Source of the DNA: Streptomyces sp. SID9727
GTDB lineage: Bacteria; Actinomycetota; Actinomycetes; Streptomycetales; Streptomycetaceae
NCBI RefSeq assembly: GCF_010550605.1
Contig: NZ_JAAGNI010000356.1
Coordinates: 1 to 64,000, forward strand
Direction: 5' to 3'
Length of the DNA: 64,000 nucleotides
The position numbers and the translations under genes are program-made. Position 1 is the stretch's first letter. Each line of letters begins with the position of its first letter. Positions 26,814 to 35,625 of this stretch are shown here, piece after piece. Under the pieces are notes generated by a model. The model ran no database searches, was not told the DNA's origin, and was given only the letters and a program-made list of their open reading frames with translations.

Positions 26814-27527
26814 TCAGCCTCCGTCCGTACTCTGGGCGGGCGTGGCAGTACCGGGCGCGCCGGGAACCAGGATCCGCCTCCCGGTGAGCCGTCGCGGGGA
26901 AAGCGTCACCACCGTCGTACGACTGTCCCCTGCCCAGGGTCCGGAGATCATGATGCTCCGCACGCGTTCGGACTCGGGCCCGGCCGGGAGCGTACGGGTC
27001 GAGCCGACGGCCAGGACGCTCCACCCCTGACTGAACGCCTCGTCCAGCCGGTCCAGCTCGAAGGCGACTTCGGTGCCGGCCGATGACGCCTGCGCGAGTC
27101 CCGACTCGGCGGCGGTCACGAACACGATCCGCTCGTCCGCGACTTGGTAGTTCACGGGGAAGACGACGGGGCCTTCGGTCCCCGCCAGCGCGATACGGCC
27201 GATACCGTGGCCGTCAAGCAGTGCCCAGCACTCGGCCTCGTCGAGTTCCTCCATCCGCGGATGGTGGCCCGGTGCCGCCCCTCCCTGCGGCAGGTCCGTA
27301 TTGAACCCGGCAAGGTCCTGCACGGTCGTCTCCAGTGCATCCGCGAGCCGGACGAGGAAAGCAGGTCCCGGAGAAGGCACCTGCTCCTCCACGTAGGCGA
27401 GGTAGCTCGGCGTGGAGCCCGCCCGGTCTGCCACTTCCTCCAGGGACAGACCGAGCTGGGCGCGCCGGGCGGCCGCGCGACGCCCAAGATCTCCCGCTCC
27501 GTGCCCATCACGGGTCGCCCTCATCAT
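26814..27527 (-). CDS. HTH-PPOX fusion: XRE domain plus pyridoxamine-phosphate-oxidase-like domain
   Basis: A 237-residue fusion. The N-terminal XRE helix-turn-helix covers about residues 12-70 (RRAQLGLSLEEVADRAGSTP and SYLAYVEEQ). A split-barrel flavin-type domain follows from ~95 (ECWALLDGHGIGRIALAGTE, VVFPVNYQVADERIVFVTAA, GTEVAFELDRLDEAFSQGWS, VLAVGSTR). The start ATG 27527 overlaps the stop of the upstream USP as ATGA, with GGAAGGAG ahead, so translation is coupled. The related M. tuberculosis family binds F420 or flavin and belongs to redox/nitrosative stress defence. The HTH could make it a flavin-responsive regulator; whether it acts on DNA is unknown. Confidence 0.85.
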   Translation of the reverse strand: MMRATRDGHGAGDLGRRAAARRAQLGLSLEEVADRAGSTPSYLAYVEEQVPSPGPAFLVRLADALETTVQDLAGFNTDLPQGGAAPGHHPRMEELDEAECWALLDGHGIGRIALAGTEGPVVFPVNYQVADERIVFVTAAESGLAQASSAGTEVAFELDRLDEAFSQGWSVLAVGSTRTLPAGPESERVRSIMISGPWAGDSRTTVVTLSPRRLTGRRILVPGAPGTATPAQSTDGG

Positions 27528-28438
27528 GCGTCTCCTTCCGCTCCCGTTTCGGCGTCTGCCGCCGGAGCCCTGTGCGGAACGACGGCGACCGGGCACGAGG
27601 CGTGATGCAGCGAGCGGTGGGCCACCCGGCCCAGCTCCAGCCCTACAACCCCTTCCCGGCGTCGCGCTCCGACGACCAGCAGGTCCGCTGCCGCCGACCG
27701 TTCCGTCAGCACCCGGTGGGGCACGCCCTCGACCGTGCTCGGGCGCGGCCGGGCCCCGGGGTACGCGCGGGCCAGGGGCTCAAGTGCCCGGTCGAGCTCT
27801 TCGGCGGCCCTTCCCTCGTAGTGGCCCGCCCCGCCGCCCGCCAAGAGCGGGTGCGCGGCGGGTTCATGGCCCGGGTGGCGCCAGACGCGGACCACGTCGA
27901 GTTCCGCTTCCCGTGCGGCCGCCTCGCGGAACGCGAAGGGGAGAGCGGGCGAGTGCTCGTCGTGCTCCCCGACCCCGAGCAGGACACGTCCGTGCCGTGA
28001 CTCCAGGGCGTGCCGGTCTCCCCGGACCACGACCACCGGACTCCGGGACCGTGCTGCCACGACGAGGGCGACGGACCCGAGGAGGAGGTCAGCGAACCCG
28101 CTGCGCCCCCGGGAGCCGACGACGACGGCCGCGGCCTCCGTTCCTTCCCGCAGCAGCGCGCCGGCCGCGTCCTCGGCCAGCACCTCCGCGCTGATATCCA
28201 GGTCCGGCGCACGGCGCCGGGCCCGCTCGGCCGCAACGGCGACAATGTTTTCCGCGAGCACCTGGCCAGTGGGGCGCTCGACGGTCCAGGCCGGCACCAC
28301 TCCCTCGTACCGCTCCCACAGGGACGCGTGTACGACTCGTAGCGGGAGGCCGTGCCGGACGGCCTCGTCGGCAGCCCAGTCCAGGGCTTCGAGGCTGGGG
28401 TCGGAACCGTCGACACCCACCACCACAGGCAACCACAT
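27524..28438 (-). CDS. Universal stress protein, two UspA domains
   Basis: A 304-residue tandem USP. ATG 28438 (MWLPVVVGVDGSDPSLEALD) has GGAGGCGGG upstream. Domain 1 contains the ATP loop VVVGSRGRSGFADLLLGSVA. Domain 2 reads VLLGVGEHDEHSPALPFAF and ends LLVVGARRREGVVGLELGRV, CPVAVVPHRAP. It is the first gene of a two-gene unit with HTH-PPOX (4-base overlap). It shares an intergenic OsdR-like box with the divergent USP at 28620. Confidence 0.9.
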   Translation of the reverse strand: MWLPVVVGVDGSDPSLEALDWAADEAVRHGLPLRVVHASLWERYEGVVPAWTVERPTGQVLAENIVAVAAERARRRAPDLDISAEVLAEDAAGALLREGTEAAAVVVGSRGRSGFADLLLGSVALVVAARSRSPVVVVRGDRHALESRHGRVLLGVGEHDEHSPALPFAFREAAAREAELDVVRVWRHPGHEPAAHPLLAGGGAGHYEGRAAEELDRALEPLARAYPGARPRPSTVEGVPHRVLTERSAAADLLVVGARRREGVVGLELGRVAHRSLHHASCPVAVVPHRAPAADAETGAEGDA

Positions 28439-28508
28439 CGGGCCCGCCTCCTTCCACCACCGCAGGGGTCCTCCTGCCACGCTCGCACCGGCGCCGGGGG
28501 CCCGGGAG

Positions 28509-28523
28509 GGGCCGAACGGGTCC
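28509..28523 (+). promoter_or_regulatory. OsdR/DevR-like box between divergent USP genes
   Basis: GGGCC-GAAC-GGGTCC fits the motif. It lies 71 bases from the leftward USP start and 97 from the rightward one. Confidence 0.55.
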
Positions 28524-28619
28524 TGGACGGGTACTCATCGGCTCATGCGCTGCAGCCGTAAGCCCGGAATCATGACTAGTCGGGGCATCCGGCCGTACGA
28601 GCGTTGGCGGAGGTATGTC

Positions 28620-29501
28620 GTGACACGACCAGTGACCGTCGGACTGAACGGAACCCGGGCGAGCGACGCGGCTGCCGACTGGGGTGCCCACGAGGCGGTC
28701 CTGCGGGGGTGCCCGCTGCGCCTGGTGAGCGCGTGGGAGTGGCAGCCCTACTCGCACGCTCCTCTCTCGGGGACGGAGACACCCGAGCAATGGTCGCGGC
28801 GTCTGCCCGGCGAAGCGGCGGCGCGGCTGGCGCAGCGGTATCCGCACCTGGTGATCGAGGCCGATCAACTCACGGGGCCGCCGCCCGAGATGCTCTGCGG
28901 GGCCTCATCAGGTGCCGAACTCCTCGCGCTCGGCACCGCCGGGCTCGGGGCGCTCAAGGGTTTCATCCTGGGCTCGGTCGCCATGGCCACGGTCGCCCAC
29001 GCCCACCGGCCCGTCGTCCTCGTCCGCCCGGACCCGGCCGCGCCCGGCCCCGTAGCGGACGGTGCGGGGGAAGAGGCTCCCGTCGTCGCCGGCATCGATC
29101 TCGGACCAACCACGGAATGCGTGCTGCGCTTCGCCTTCGAGGCGGCAGCCGTGCGCTCGGCCGGCGTGGAGATCCATTACTGCTGGAACCCGCCGGTCGG
29201 TTACGTACAAGGCATCGGCGGAGACCTGCGGTGGCGCGCCGACATCGCCGCGGAGGGAATGAGCATGGTGCGGTCCCTGCTCGCACCCTGGTCGGAGCAG
29301 TATCCGCGGGTGGCCGTGGACGTGCGTAGCGAGATCGGATCACCGGCGCGTCACCTGGTGGATGCCGGAGCCCACGCTTCCTTGGTCGCCGTCGGCCGCC
29401 GGACCAACCGCTACTGGCCGCACGAACCACGCATCGGGCACGTCACCCACGCCGTGCTGCACCACTCCCCCGCCCCGGTCGCCGTAATCCCCCAGGACTG
29501 A
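28620..29501 (+). CDS. Universal stress protein, two UspA domains
   Basis: A 293-residue tandem USP starting at GTG 28620 (VTRPVTVGLNGTRASDAAAD), six bases after GGCGGAGG. Domain 1 ATP-loop region: LLALGTAGLGALKGFILGSV. Domain 2: VVAGIDLGPTTECVLRFAFE, ending LVAVGRRTNRYWPHEPRIGH and APVAVIPQD. It is the last gene of the dormancy-type cluster. The IS3-type right end starts 92 bases after its stop. Confidence 0.9.
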   Translation: MTRPVTVGLNGTRASDAAADWGAHEAVLRGCPLRLVSAWEWQPYSHAPLSGTETPEQWSRRLPGEAAARLAQRYPHLVIEADQLTGPPPEMLCGASSGAELLALGTAGLGALKGFILGSVAMATVAHAHRPVVLVRPDPAAPGPVADGAGEEAPVVAGIDLGPTTECVLRFAFEAAAVRSAGVEIHYCWNPPVGYVQGIGGDLRWRADIAAEGMSMVRSLLAPWSEQYPRVAVDVRSEIGSPARHLVDAGAHASLVAVGRRTNRYWPHEPRIGHVTHAVLHHSPAPVAVIPQD

Positions 29502-29593
29502 GCCTTTTCAAAGTGGCCGATGATCGAGTGTTGGCTGCGCTGAAGCGTCGGCTTGATCGCTCGTTGATTGGTGCATGGGGAAGAGGGACGGAC

Positions 29594-29843
29594 TGCTGCA
29601 CGGATAGGTGACACCTTGACCTGGCTTGCTGAGAGGCGGCCTGGAAGGATGTTGCAGTGCCCAAGCCGTATCCGAAAGAGTTACGCGATGACGTCGGGCG
29701 GGTCGCGCGCAATCGCGAGCCCGGCGTCACGCTGGAATAGATCGCTGCCGATTTCGGCGTCCACCCGATCACGCTGTCGAAGCGGCTGCGCCGCGCCGAC
29801 ACCGACGAGGGCGGCGCCAAGCCCGCAACGGCGCTGCGCGGAC
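29594..29843 (+). mobile_element. IS3-family end plus broken orfA
   Basis: The ~50-base terminal sequence (29594-29646) is shared with 12732-12783 in inverted orientation. OrfA starts at GTG 29657 (VPKPYPKELRDDVGRVARNR), has an in-frame TAG at 29738-29740 after GVTLE, and continues IAADFGVHPITLSKRLRRAD, the HTH of IS3-family OrfA. It stops near 29843, where SDR coding sequence begins. orfB is absent. Confidence 0.8.
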
Positions 29844-30290
29844 AAGGATCTGGACGAGCTGATGCTCAAGTTCCAGACCAATGTCGTCGGCACCTGGAGC
29901 GTCACCCAGCAGATGCTGCCCCCCCACGCCGCTGGCGGTCACCGCCGGATCGTGAACGTGTCCAGCGGTGCCGGGTCGTTCTGGAAGCCCAACTACGGGC
30001 TGGTCAACTACCCCGGCTTCGAGATGGGCCGGTTCGGCGAGATGCCGATCACGGCCTACGCCCTGACCAAGACGGCACTCAACGGGCTCACGATCAAGTT
30101 GGCGAAGGAGCTCAAGGACGCGAACGTCCTCGTGAACGCCGTGTGCCCCGGAGTCACCGCCACCCGCCCGGGCTCCGAGGGATGGGCCCGCCCTGTCGCC
30201 GACGGTGCCAAGGGCGTCGTCTGGGCCGCCACCCTGCTCGACGACGGCCCCACCGGCTTCTTCTTCCGGGACGGCAAGCACCTGCCCTAG
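29844..30290 (+). pseudogene. N-terminally truncated short-chain dehydrogenase
   Basis: About 148 residues from DLDELMLKFQTNVVGTWSVT onward. Ser lies in RIVNVSSGAG, catalytic Tyr/Lys in AYALTKTALNGL, and VNAVCPGVTATRPGSEGW and the substrate-side tail follow. The NAD(P)-binding TGxxxGIG part is gone, replaced by the IS3 orfA remnant, so the protein cannot bind cofactor normally. The stop at 30290 looks native. The NTF2-like gene 55 bases downstream was probably its operon partner. Confidence 0.85.
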
Positions 30291-30345
30291 TGACAGAACC
30301 CTCCCCGAATCACCTACTCGCGCATCACTCTCAGTAAGAACCATC

Positions 30346-30732
30346 ATGTCCGCTGCATCGAACACCGCGCTGGTCCGCCGTCTGTGCGAAGCAGGTGGCG
30401 ACGCGGCCGTCATCCAGGAGCTGACCTCCGCCGACCTCCTCTGGGACGTCACGCCCGGCTTCCCCTGCGGCGGCGTCTACCACGGCGTGGAAGGCGTCTT
30501 CGACTACTTCGGCAAGCTCATGCCGCAGTTCGACTCGTGGCACACCGAGGTCGAGGGTTACCACGCCTCGGGCGATGCCCGTGTGTTCGTGGTCGGTCAC
30601 TACCGCCCGGCCAAGAGCGGCGTCTCGGAGCCCGTGCGCTTCATCCAACAGTGGACGGTCCGCGACGGAAAGCTGGCCGGGATGTCCCAGGCCGCCGACA
30701 GCGCCGTCGCCCAGCGCCTCGTCAACGGCTGA
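30346..30732 (+). CDS. NTF2-like / SnoaL-type fold protein
   Basis: A 128-residue protein with an initial helix (NTALVRRLCEAGGDAAVIQE), then LLWDVTPGFPCGGVYHGVEG and FDYFGKLMPQFDSWHTEVEG, and a C-terminal strand pair (RFIQQWTVRDGKLAGMSQAA). This is the cone-shaped NTF2-like fold used by SnoaL cyclases, ketosteroid isomerases and small ligand-binding proteins. No clear catalytic Asp/His pair can be assigned. ATG 30346 has only a weak AGTAAG upstream. It probably formed an operon with the SDR whose 5' end was destroyed by the IS. Confidence 0.75.
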   Translation: MSAASNTALVRRLCEAGGDAAVIQELTSADLLWDVTPGFPCGGVYHGVEGVFDYFGKLMPQFDSWHTEVEGYHASGDARVFVVGHYRPAKSGVSEPVRFIQQWTVRDGKLAGMSQAADSAVAQRLVNG

Positions 30733-31230
30733 ACCGTCGCCCTGGTGTGCTGGCACCGGCAGCCGTGCACCACCACGGAGCCGGCCGAACGCCGTGCGCA
30801 CCCTGTGACTGCGAAGCCGCAGCCTCATCGAAAGCCCGAGAGCTTCTCGGGCTCGCGCCGCACCCGGTTACGCATCGGGGCGGCGCTCGTGCGTTTTGCA
30901 GCCTCCGAGACCTGGTCGAAGGTGGCGCATGAATGCAGGCGGTGCGCTTCGTGAGACGGCTGGTCCGGCCGCCGCAGCGCCGCCGCGGGGGTGATACCGC
31001 GCCGCCGGATCCTGCCCATGCACTGGGCCCTGACGCGTCTGCTCCCGCCGGGGCCGCGAGCACCCGAGGACGGCGGCGTGGGGGGCCTGCCAGTACCCCT
31101 CACAGCGCAGGCTCCCTCGTTACGGCCGTCTCCCGTTGCATAGAACGCGCCCCGGTTTTCGGGGTCCGGCCGCGGGCCTCATGCCCCGGGAGGGCCGGTC
31201 ATCCATGTGAAACCGTTCGAGGAGAACCTC
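30733..31230. other. 500-base stretch without a recognisable gene
   Basis: Open frames here are GC-biased shadows without domain signatures or ribosome sites. I see no repeat or strong hairpin. Confidence 0.5.
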
Positions 31231-31430
31231 ATGAAGATCGCTGTTCTGGGCACCGGCATGTTCGGACGCGCTCTCGCGGGCCGCCTCAGCGCGCTCGGCC
31301 ATGACGTGGTCATCGGCACCCGCGATGTGGAGCAGACCCTGGCGCGCGCCGAGCCCGACGCAATGGGCAACGTGCCCTTCGGCCAGTGGCAGGGCGAGCA
31401 CCCGGCTGTGCGGCTGCTGACGTTCACGCC
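31231..31430 (+). pseudogene. NADP/F420-dependent reductase, N-terminal fragment
   Basis: ATG 31231 follows GAGGAGAACCTC. The product starts MKIAVLGTGMFGRALAGRLS and continues ALGHDVVIGTRDVEQTLARA, the Rossmann start of NAD(P)-binding F420 oxidoreductase-like proteins. Homology stops after about 65 residues near 31430, and the frame ends in unrelated sequence at 31596. The reductase is therefore truncated by a rearrangement next to the ABC-transporter remnant. Confidence 0.75.
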
Positions 31431-31606
31431 TATATGGGAGGTCCTTTTGGGTTCCGTCGGTCGGCATACTGCGACGCCGTTCGACCGGGGCAGGGTCAGG
31501 AAGCGGAACGCTTCTTCGTCGTCCTCTTCGATCTGTGGTCTTCTTCGCCGTGGCCCTCCCGGGTGCCCGGAGCGTACGGGCTCGCGCTCGCGGTAGCAGG
31601 GCCGGA

Positions 31607-33288
31607 TCAGTCCCGGTCCTCCTGGAGTTTCAGCATCTCGAAGAGGCCTCCGGCCTGGTCGATCAGCTCGTCGTAGGTGCCCGTCTCCGAGATCCGGCCA
31701 TGGTCGAGGACGGTGATCCGGTCGGCGAGGCGGGTGTTGGCCAGCCGGTGCGTGATGAAGATGGTGGCCCGGCCTGCGGCGAGGGCCTTGAGGCGGGTGT
31801 AGATCCGGTGTTCGGCGCGGGCGTCGAGTGCGGCGGTCGGTTCGTCCATCACGAGGACGGGGGCGTCGCGGGGGAAGGCTCGGGCGACCGCGACGCGTTG
31901 CCACTGCCCGCCGGACAGGTCGTGTCCGCCCCACCAGGAGCGAGCCAGCGACGTGTCCAGCCCGTGTGGGAGGGCGGAGATGACGCTGTCGGCGCCGGCC
32001 GCCTCGGCGGCGGCGTATACGGCGGTGTCGCCTTCGGGGCGGGGCTGGCCGAGGGTGATGTTCTCGCGGGCGGCCAAGGGCCAGCGGGTGTAGTCCTGCG
32101 GGACGAGCGCGACCTGGGCGAGCACTTTGGCCGGGTCGGCGTCCGCCAGGTCCACCCCGCCCCACCGCACAGACCCGCTGGTGGGGAGGAATAGGCCGGT
32201 CAGGATGCGGGCGAGGGTGCTCTTGCCGGCGCCGTTCTCGCCCACGAGGGCGATGACCTCGCCGCGCTTGAGGTCTAGGTCGATGCCGTCGAGCGCGGGC
32301 GCGTTGGCACCGGGATACGTGAAGGAGACGCCCTTGGCGGTGATGACCTGCGGCCCGTCCTCGGCGACGGTCGCGGTGCCGCGCCGGGTCGTCCACGGCT
32401 TGGCCACGGCCAGGAAACGGGCCCAGTCGTCCAGGGACAGCGAGGTACGGAACAGCCGAGCCCCCGCCCGCACCGTCGTGGCGAGCTCCGCTCCCGAGGT
32501 CCGCACCGCCAAAGCGGCGGTCCCCGCGACCGCGAGCTCCATGCGGCCACTGGCCACCAGGAGCACGAGCACGGCCCAAGTGACGACGGTGCTCACCGCG
32601 GTGAGCGCGTCACCGATGGCTTGGACCACCAGTGCCTGCCGGGTCGCTTTGAGCTGTTCGGCTTCCAGGCGGCCGGAGACGATCCGGTACTGCCGGGTCA
32701 GGAATCCAGCCAGGTGCCCGCCCGGACCTCGTCGGCGGTGTTCCGCTCGGTGGTGTAGGAGCGAACACGTTGCGCAGCCGGGAGTCGGCGAGGTTGCGGT
32801 GGTGGGCGGCGTGCTCGATCCGCGCCCCGCGTACGGCGCCCCACGCACAGGGCACGACGGAGAGGACCAGCAGAGGGAGCATCACCGGGTGCAGGACGGT
32901 GACGACGGTCGCTGCGGCGGCCATCTGGGCTGCGGCGGAGGTCAGCAGTTGGGCGTCGAGGATGAGGTCGCCGGTCTTCTCCGCGCCGCCGAAGGCGGCG
33001 GCGTGGGCGTCCTCGAAGTCCGGGTCCTCGTAGGCGACGAGTTCGGCGGCGGTGGCGGCGGTGATGACCTGGAGGTCGGCTTCGCGTACGGCTTTGGGCG
33101 CGAGCCGGGCCGCGGCCGCGCGGGCGGCGGCGTCGAGCAGGTAGCGTGCGGGGCAGCCGGCGCGCTATCGCGGCCGTGGACAGGTTGGCGCTCGCTTCGA
33201 AGTGCTGGTCGGAGGCCAGGCGCATCATGGGCGGCTGGCCCGCGCCGGCGACGGGCGGCGAGGTAAGGGAAGAACTCACGCCCTCCAT
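31607..33288 (-). pseudogene. ABC transporter (fused permease-ATPase) with frameshifts
   Basis: The ATPase half is complete: Walker A GENGAGKST, Q-loop LVPQDY, signature HDLSGGQ, Walker B VLVMDEP, D-loop AALDAR and switch FITHRLA, ending LFEMLKLQEDRD. The membrane half is split. MEGVSSSLTSPPVAGAGQPP (ATG 33288) starts in one frame, continues as LVAYEDPDFEDAHAAAFGGA in a second, then changes phase near 32760 (RNVRSYTTERNTADEVRAGT), and again near 32700 (LTRQYRIVSGRLEAEQLKAT). With at least three phase breaks the exporter is inactive. It was an ABCB-type multidrug or peptide exporter half-transporter. Sequencing error is a less likely explanation, given the number of breaks. Confidence 0.8.
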
Positions 33289-33402
33289 GAGGGAACCGGA
33301 CGGGGAAGGCGGGCAACGGGATTGTTCCGTCCCCCGTCCGTCGGCCCAGGTCACCGCACCTTGCCGTCAGCTTCGCTGCTCCGTATGCACTCGTTCGAGT
33401 GA

Positions 33403-33450
33403 TGCCGTGGTCCGGGGCGGGTTGGCATTGGCCGGCCCCGGACCACGGCA
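33403..33450. repeat. Perfect 16-bp inverted repeat
   Basis: TGCCGTGGTCCGGGGC (33403-33418) is complementary to 33435-33450 with a 16-base spacer. It lies between the ABC-transporter start and the recombinase remnant, with no gene on either immediate side. It could be a terminator or a mobile-element structure. Confidence 0.6.
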
Positions 33451-33519
33451 GCTCTGCGAGTCGCGTTCCCCACCACACAACCATGATCGCCGATCCGCGC
33501 TCGACGTCCCACCGCTTAC

Positions 33520-34075
33520 CGTGCACGAGCTCGTTAGCTCGGCGGTGGGTCGCTGGCCGTGCCGCAGCGCGTCCTTCAGGGTGTCCTTGGACTGGATTAC
33601 CCCTGCGCCGCGCAGCAAGTCCCAGGCGCTGTGGGTGCCGTCGTAGGAGTAGCCGATGGCCCGGCGTCCCACGCGCGGGCCTCGAAGACGTCTTCAGCGG
33701 TAAGCTGGGCGAGGTCGCGGCCGGTGTACAGGATCATCTTGGAGATCACGCGCAGGCCCTCGTCGACGTGTCGGCCGGTCATGCCCAGCCCGCTGCCGTG
33801 GCGGTGTATGTGCTCCAGCGTCCCCGGTGGGAACATGCGCTGGATGTCTTTGAACAGCGCCATGGCCTTGTAGCCGCGCAAGAACTCGTCGTCAGGTAGC
33901 ACGATGCGGCTGATAAACATGCTGTTCAGGCCGCTCAGCAGCGTGGAGCGGCGCCCCTGGTAACTGTGGCCGTTGTCGGTCTGGGCAAGCAACTGTTCGG
34001 TCCAGTCCTTACCGCGGTCGGCGTCGGCCGCTCTCCAGCGGGCCTGCCAGCCGTCCCCAGGGTGTGTCAGAAGCC
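33520..34075 (-). pseudogene. Tyrosine-recombinase-family integrase, N-terminal fragment
   Basis: The reverse strand reads HPGDGWQARWRAADADRGKD, WTEQLLAQTDNGHSYQGRRS, FISRIVLPDDEFLRGYKAMA and LFKDIQRMFPPGTLEHIHRH. After a phase change near 33660 it reads RRAIGYSYDGTHSAWDLLRG and AGVIQSKDTLKDALRHGQRP. This is the large site-specific integrase type seen in Streptomyces mobile regions. The catalytic C-terminal RHRY domain is missing. A C-terminal piece that looks like the same family lies at the window's right edge. Confidence 0.65.
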
Positions 34076-34097
34076 ATGGGGATCGCGCAGGCGATCA

Positions 34098-34430
34098 GGC
34101 GACGAGCGCGAGGGAGTGCGCGAAGTCCCGCTCGGGATCGTAGAGGGTGCGGGTCTTCAGGCAGTGGTAGAGGCAGCCGAGGAGCTTGTTGAACAGGTTC
34201 CGCAGGGCCGCGGTATGCCGTTCGCCGCTGGCGCCTCGGCCGTCGTAGTGCTCACGCGGTTCGTGTGAGCGCAGGGCGGCGAAGCTCCACATGTAGCCGG
34301 CTGAGGCCAGGCGTTGGTTCTTGACGGCCCTGGCGACTACGACTCGGCTGCGGCCGGAGGCACGGGTCACCGGGACGGCGGCGGCCGTCTCGATGCGGCT
34401 GTTCCCACTGCGCAAGAATCCCCCGCGGCA
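34098..34430 (-). mobile_element. IS110-family transposase C-terminal fragment
   Basis: The reverse strand reads AVKNQRLASAGYMWSFAALR, EHYDGRGASGERHTAALRNL and FNKLLGCLYHCLKTRTLYDP, the standard C-terminal end of IS110-type (DEDD) transposases from Streptomyces. The N-terminal catalytic part is absent. Confidence 0.8.
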
Positions 34431-34493
34431 ACAAGGCGGCCCACCAGAGGACTCCGGAGGATCCTCAGCGAAGCGAAACGGGATGGAGGACGC

Positions 34494-34706
34494 ATGATGC
34501 GAGAGGCACTGACCATCGACGGTGTCGCCCAGGCCATCGTGAGAATCCAGCAGGTCGCCCAGGCTTCTGGATCCGACCGATTCCGTGCCTGTCTGCAGGA
34601 ACTCACCGACTTGCACGAGGAGCTCGTGCAAGGTCATACCCCTGACTTGAGCACGTGCCCGAAGGCTCTGGATGCCCTGGACTTCGTGGCCAGCAGGGCC
34701 AGGTAG
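34494..34706 (+). CDS. Small helical protein, unknown
   Basis: A 70-residue protein (MMREALTIDGVAQAIVRIQQ, then VAQASGSDRFRACLQELTDL). GGATGGAGGA (34481-34490) lies right before the paired ATGs, so the start looks genuine. It is predicted to be mostly helical and acidic, with no known motif. Its 3' part overlaps, antisense, the end of the truncated methyltransferase, so its own end may be chimeric. Confidence 0.4.
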   Translation: MMREALTIDGVAQAIVRIQQVAQASGSDRFRACLQELTDLHEELVQGHTPDLSTCPKALDALDFVASRAR

Positions 34707-35173
34707 CTGACCCGGCGGTGGGGCGGCAGGTGGTGGAAGCACCCTGAGCCGACGACCAGGTCGTACGGGCCGCTCAACTCGGCAGCGGGGAGAGCGAAAG
34801 CGTCACCGCACAGGAAATGGATGCCCACTCCCGCCTCGCGAGCCCGTTCCTCACCCCAGGCGACGGCCATCGGGGAGAGGTCGACAGCGTCCACCTCGAA
34901 GCCCTGCGAGGCCAGGTACACGGCGTTGCGGCCAGGTCCGCATCCCAGGTCCAGGGCCCGGCCGGGAGCAATCAGGCCCTGGTCGAGGCAGGCGGCCAGG
35001 TTCTCGTCCGGCTTCGACACGAAGAACGGGACCGGCCTGGAGCGGTCGGCATAGATGCGGTCCCAGAAGTCCTCGCCGTCACCCGTCGCCAACCGGCCAG
35101 CCCCGGATTCAGATGCAAAGAGCCCGTCCAGGAGCGCGAGAACGTCCTCAACAGTGCGTACGGTCCGGTCCAT
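34634..35173 (-). pseudogene. Class I SAM-dependent methyltransferase, C-terminally truncated
   Basis: ATG 35173 follows GGGGGGC. The SAM-binding motif I is ALDLGCGPGRNAVYLA, motif II VDAVDLS, with an acidic loop LCGDAFALP and motif IV YDLVVGSGCFHHLPPHRRVS. Family members continue with a C-terminal half after SYLALL. Here the frame runs into unrelated residues and stops at 34634, giving 179 residues. The Rossmann core is mostly present but the substrate side is lost, so activity is doubtful. The break point is near 34690. Confidence 0.75.
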
Positions 35174-35625
35174 CCGCCCCCCTTTCGACCGATGTCGACC
35201 ATAGGAGCGAGAATGACAAAGGACCAGGTCACTCGGCTTACGGCGACGACTGAGAAGGGCTGTTGCGAGCCCTGGTGGTCACCGGCAAGCCACCCATCCC
35301 AGCCCCCGAGCCGGCGTCCGCCCAGCCAGCCGTCAAGGGGCGGATTGGGGCAACCCTCAGCTGCGGCGGAGGGACTATTTCGACGAGTCTTTCAGCGGTG
35401 CTACAGCGCGAACGTTGTCTGATGCGGCACTAGAGACTCCTCCGCAATCTTCGGTGCTCGACCACACGCATCACCGCACTCGTCCGGACTGTCCTCATCC
35501 TGCATTTGACCAGGTCAAAGTGAGGATGGAAAGGTTCATTGTCACCCAGGGTGATCCACCCAATGGCATCGAGGTCTCCAAAGTGATCGGGATCTTTGGT
35601 TCAGGGAAGAGTGCGGACATGCAGG
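35174..35625. other. Intergenic region, AT-richer, no gene recognised
   Basis: About 450 bases. No frame with a domain or ribosome site is convincing. Composition drops toward ~55% GC after 35400, in line with the imported toxin-immunity end that follows. Confidence 0.45.
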
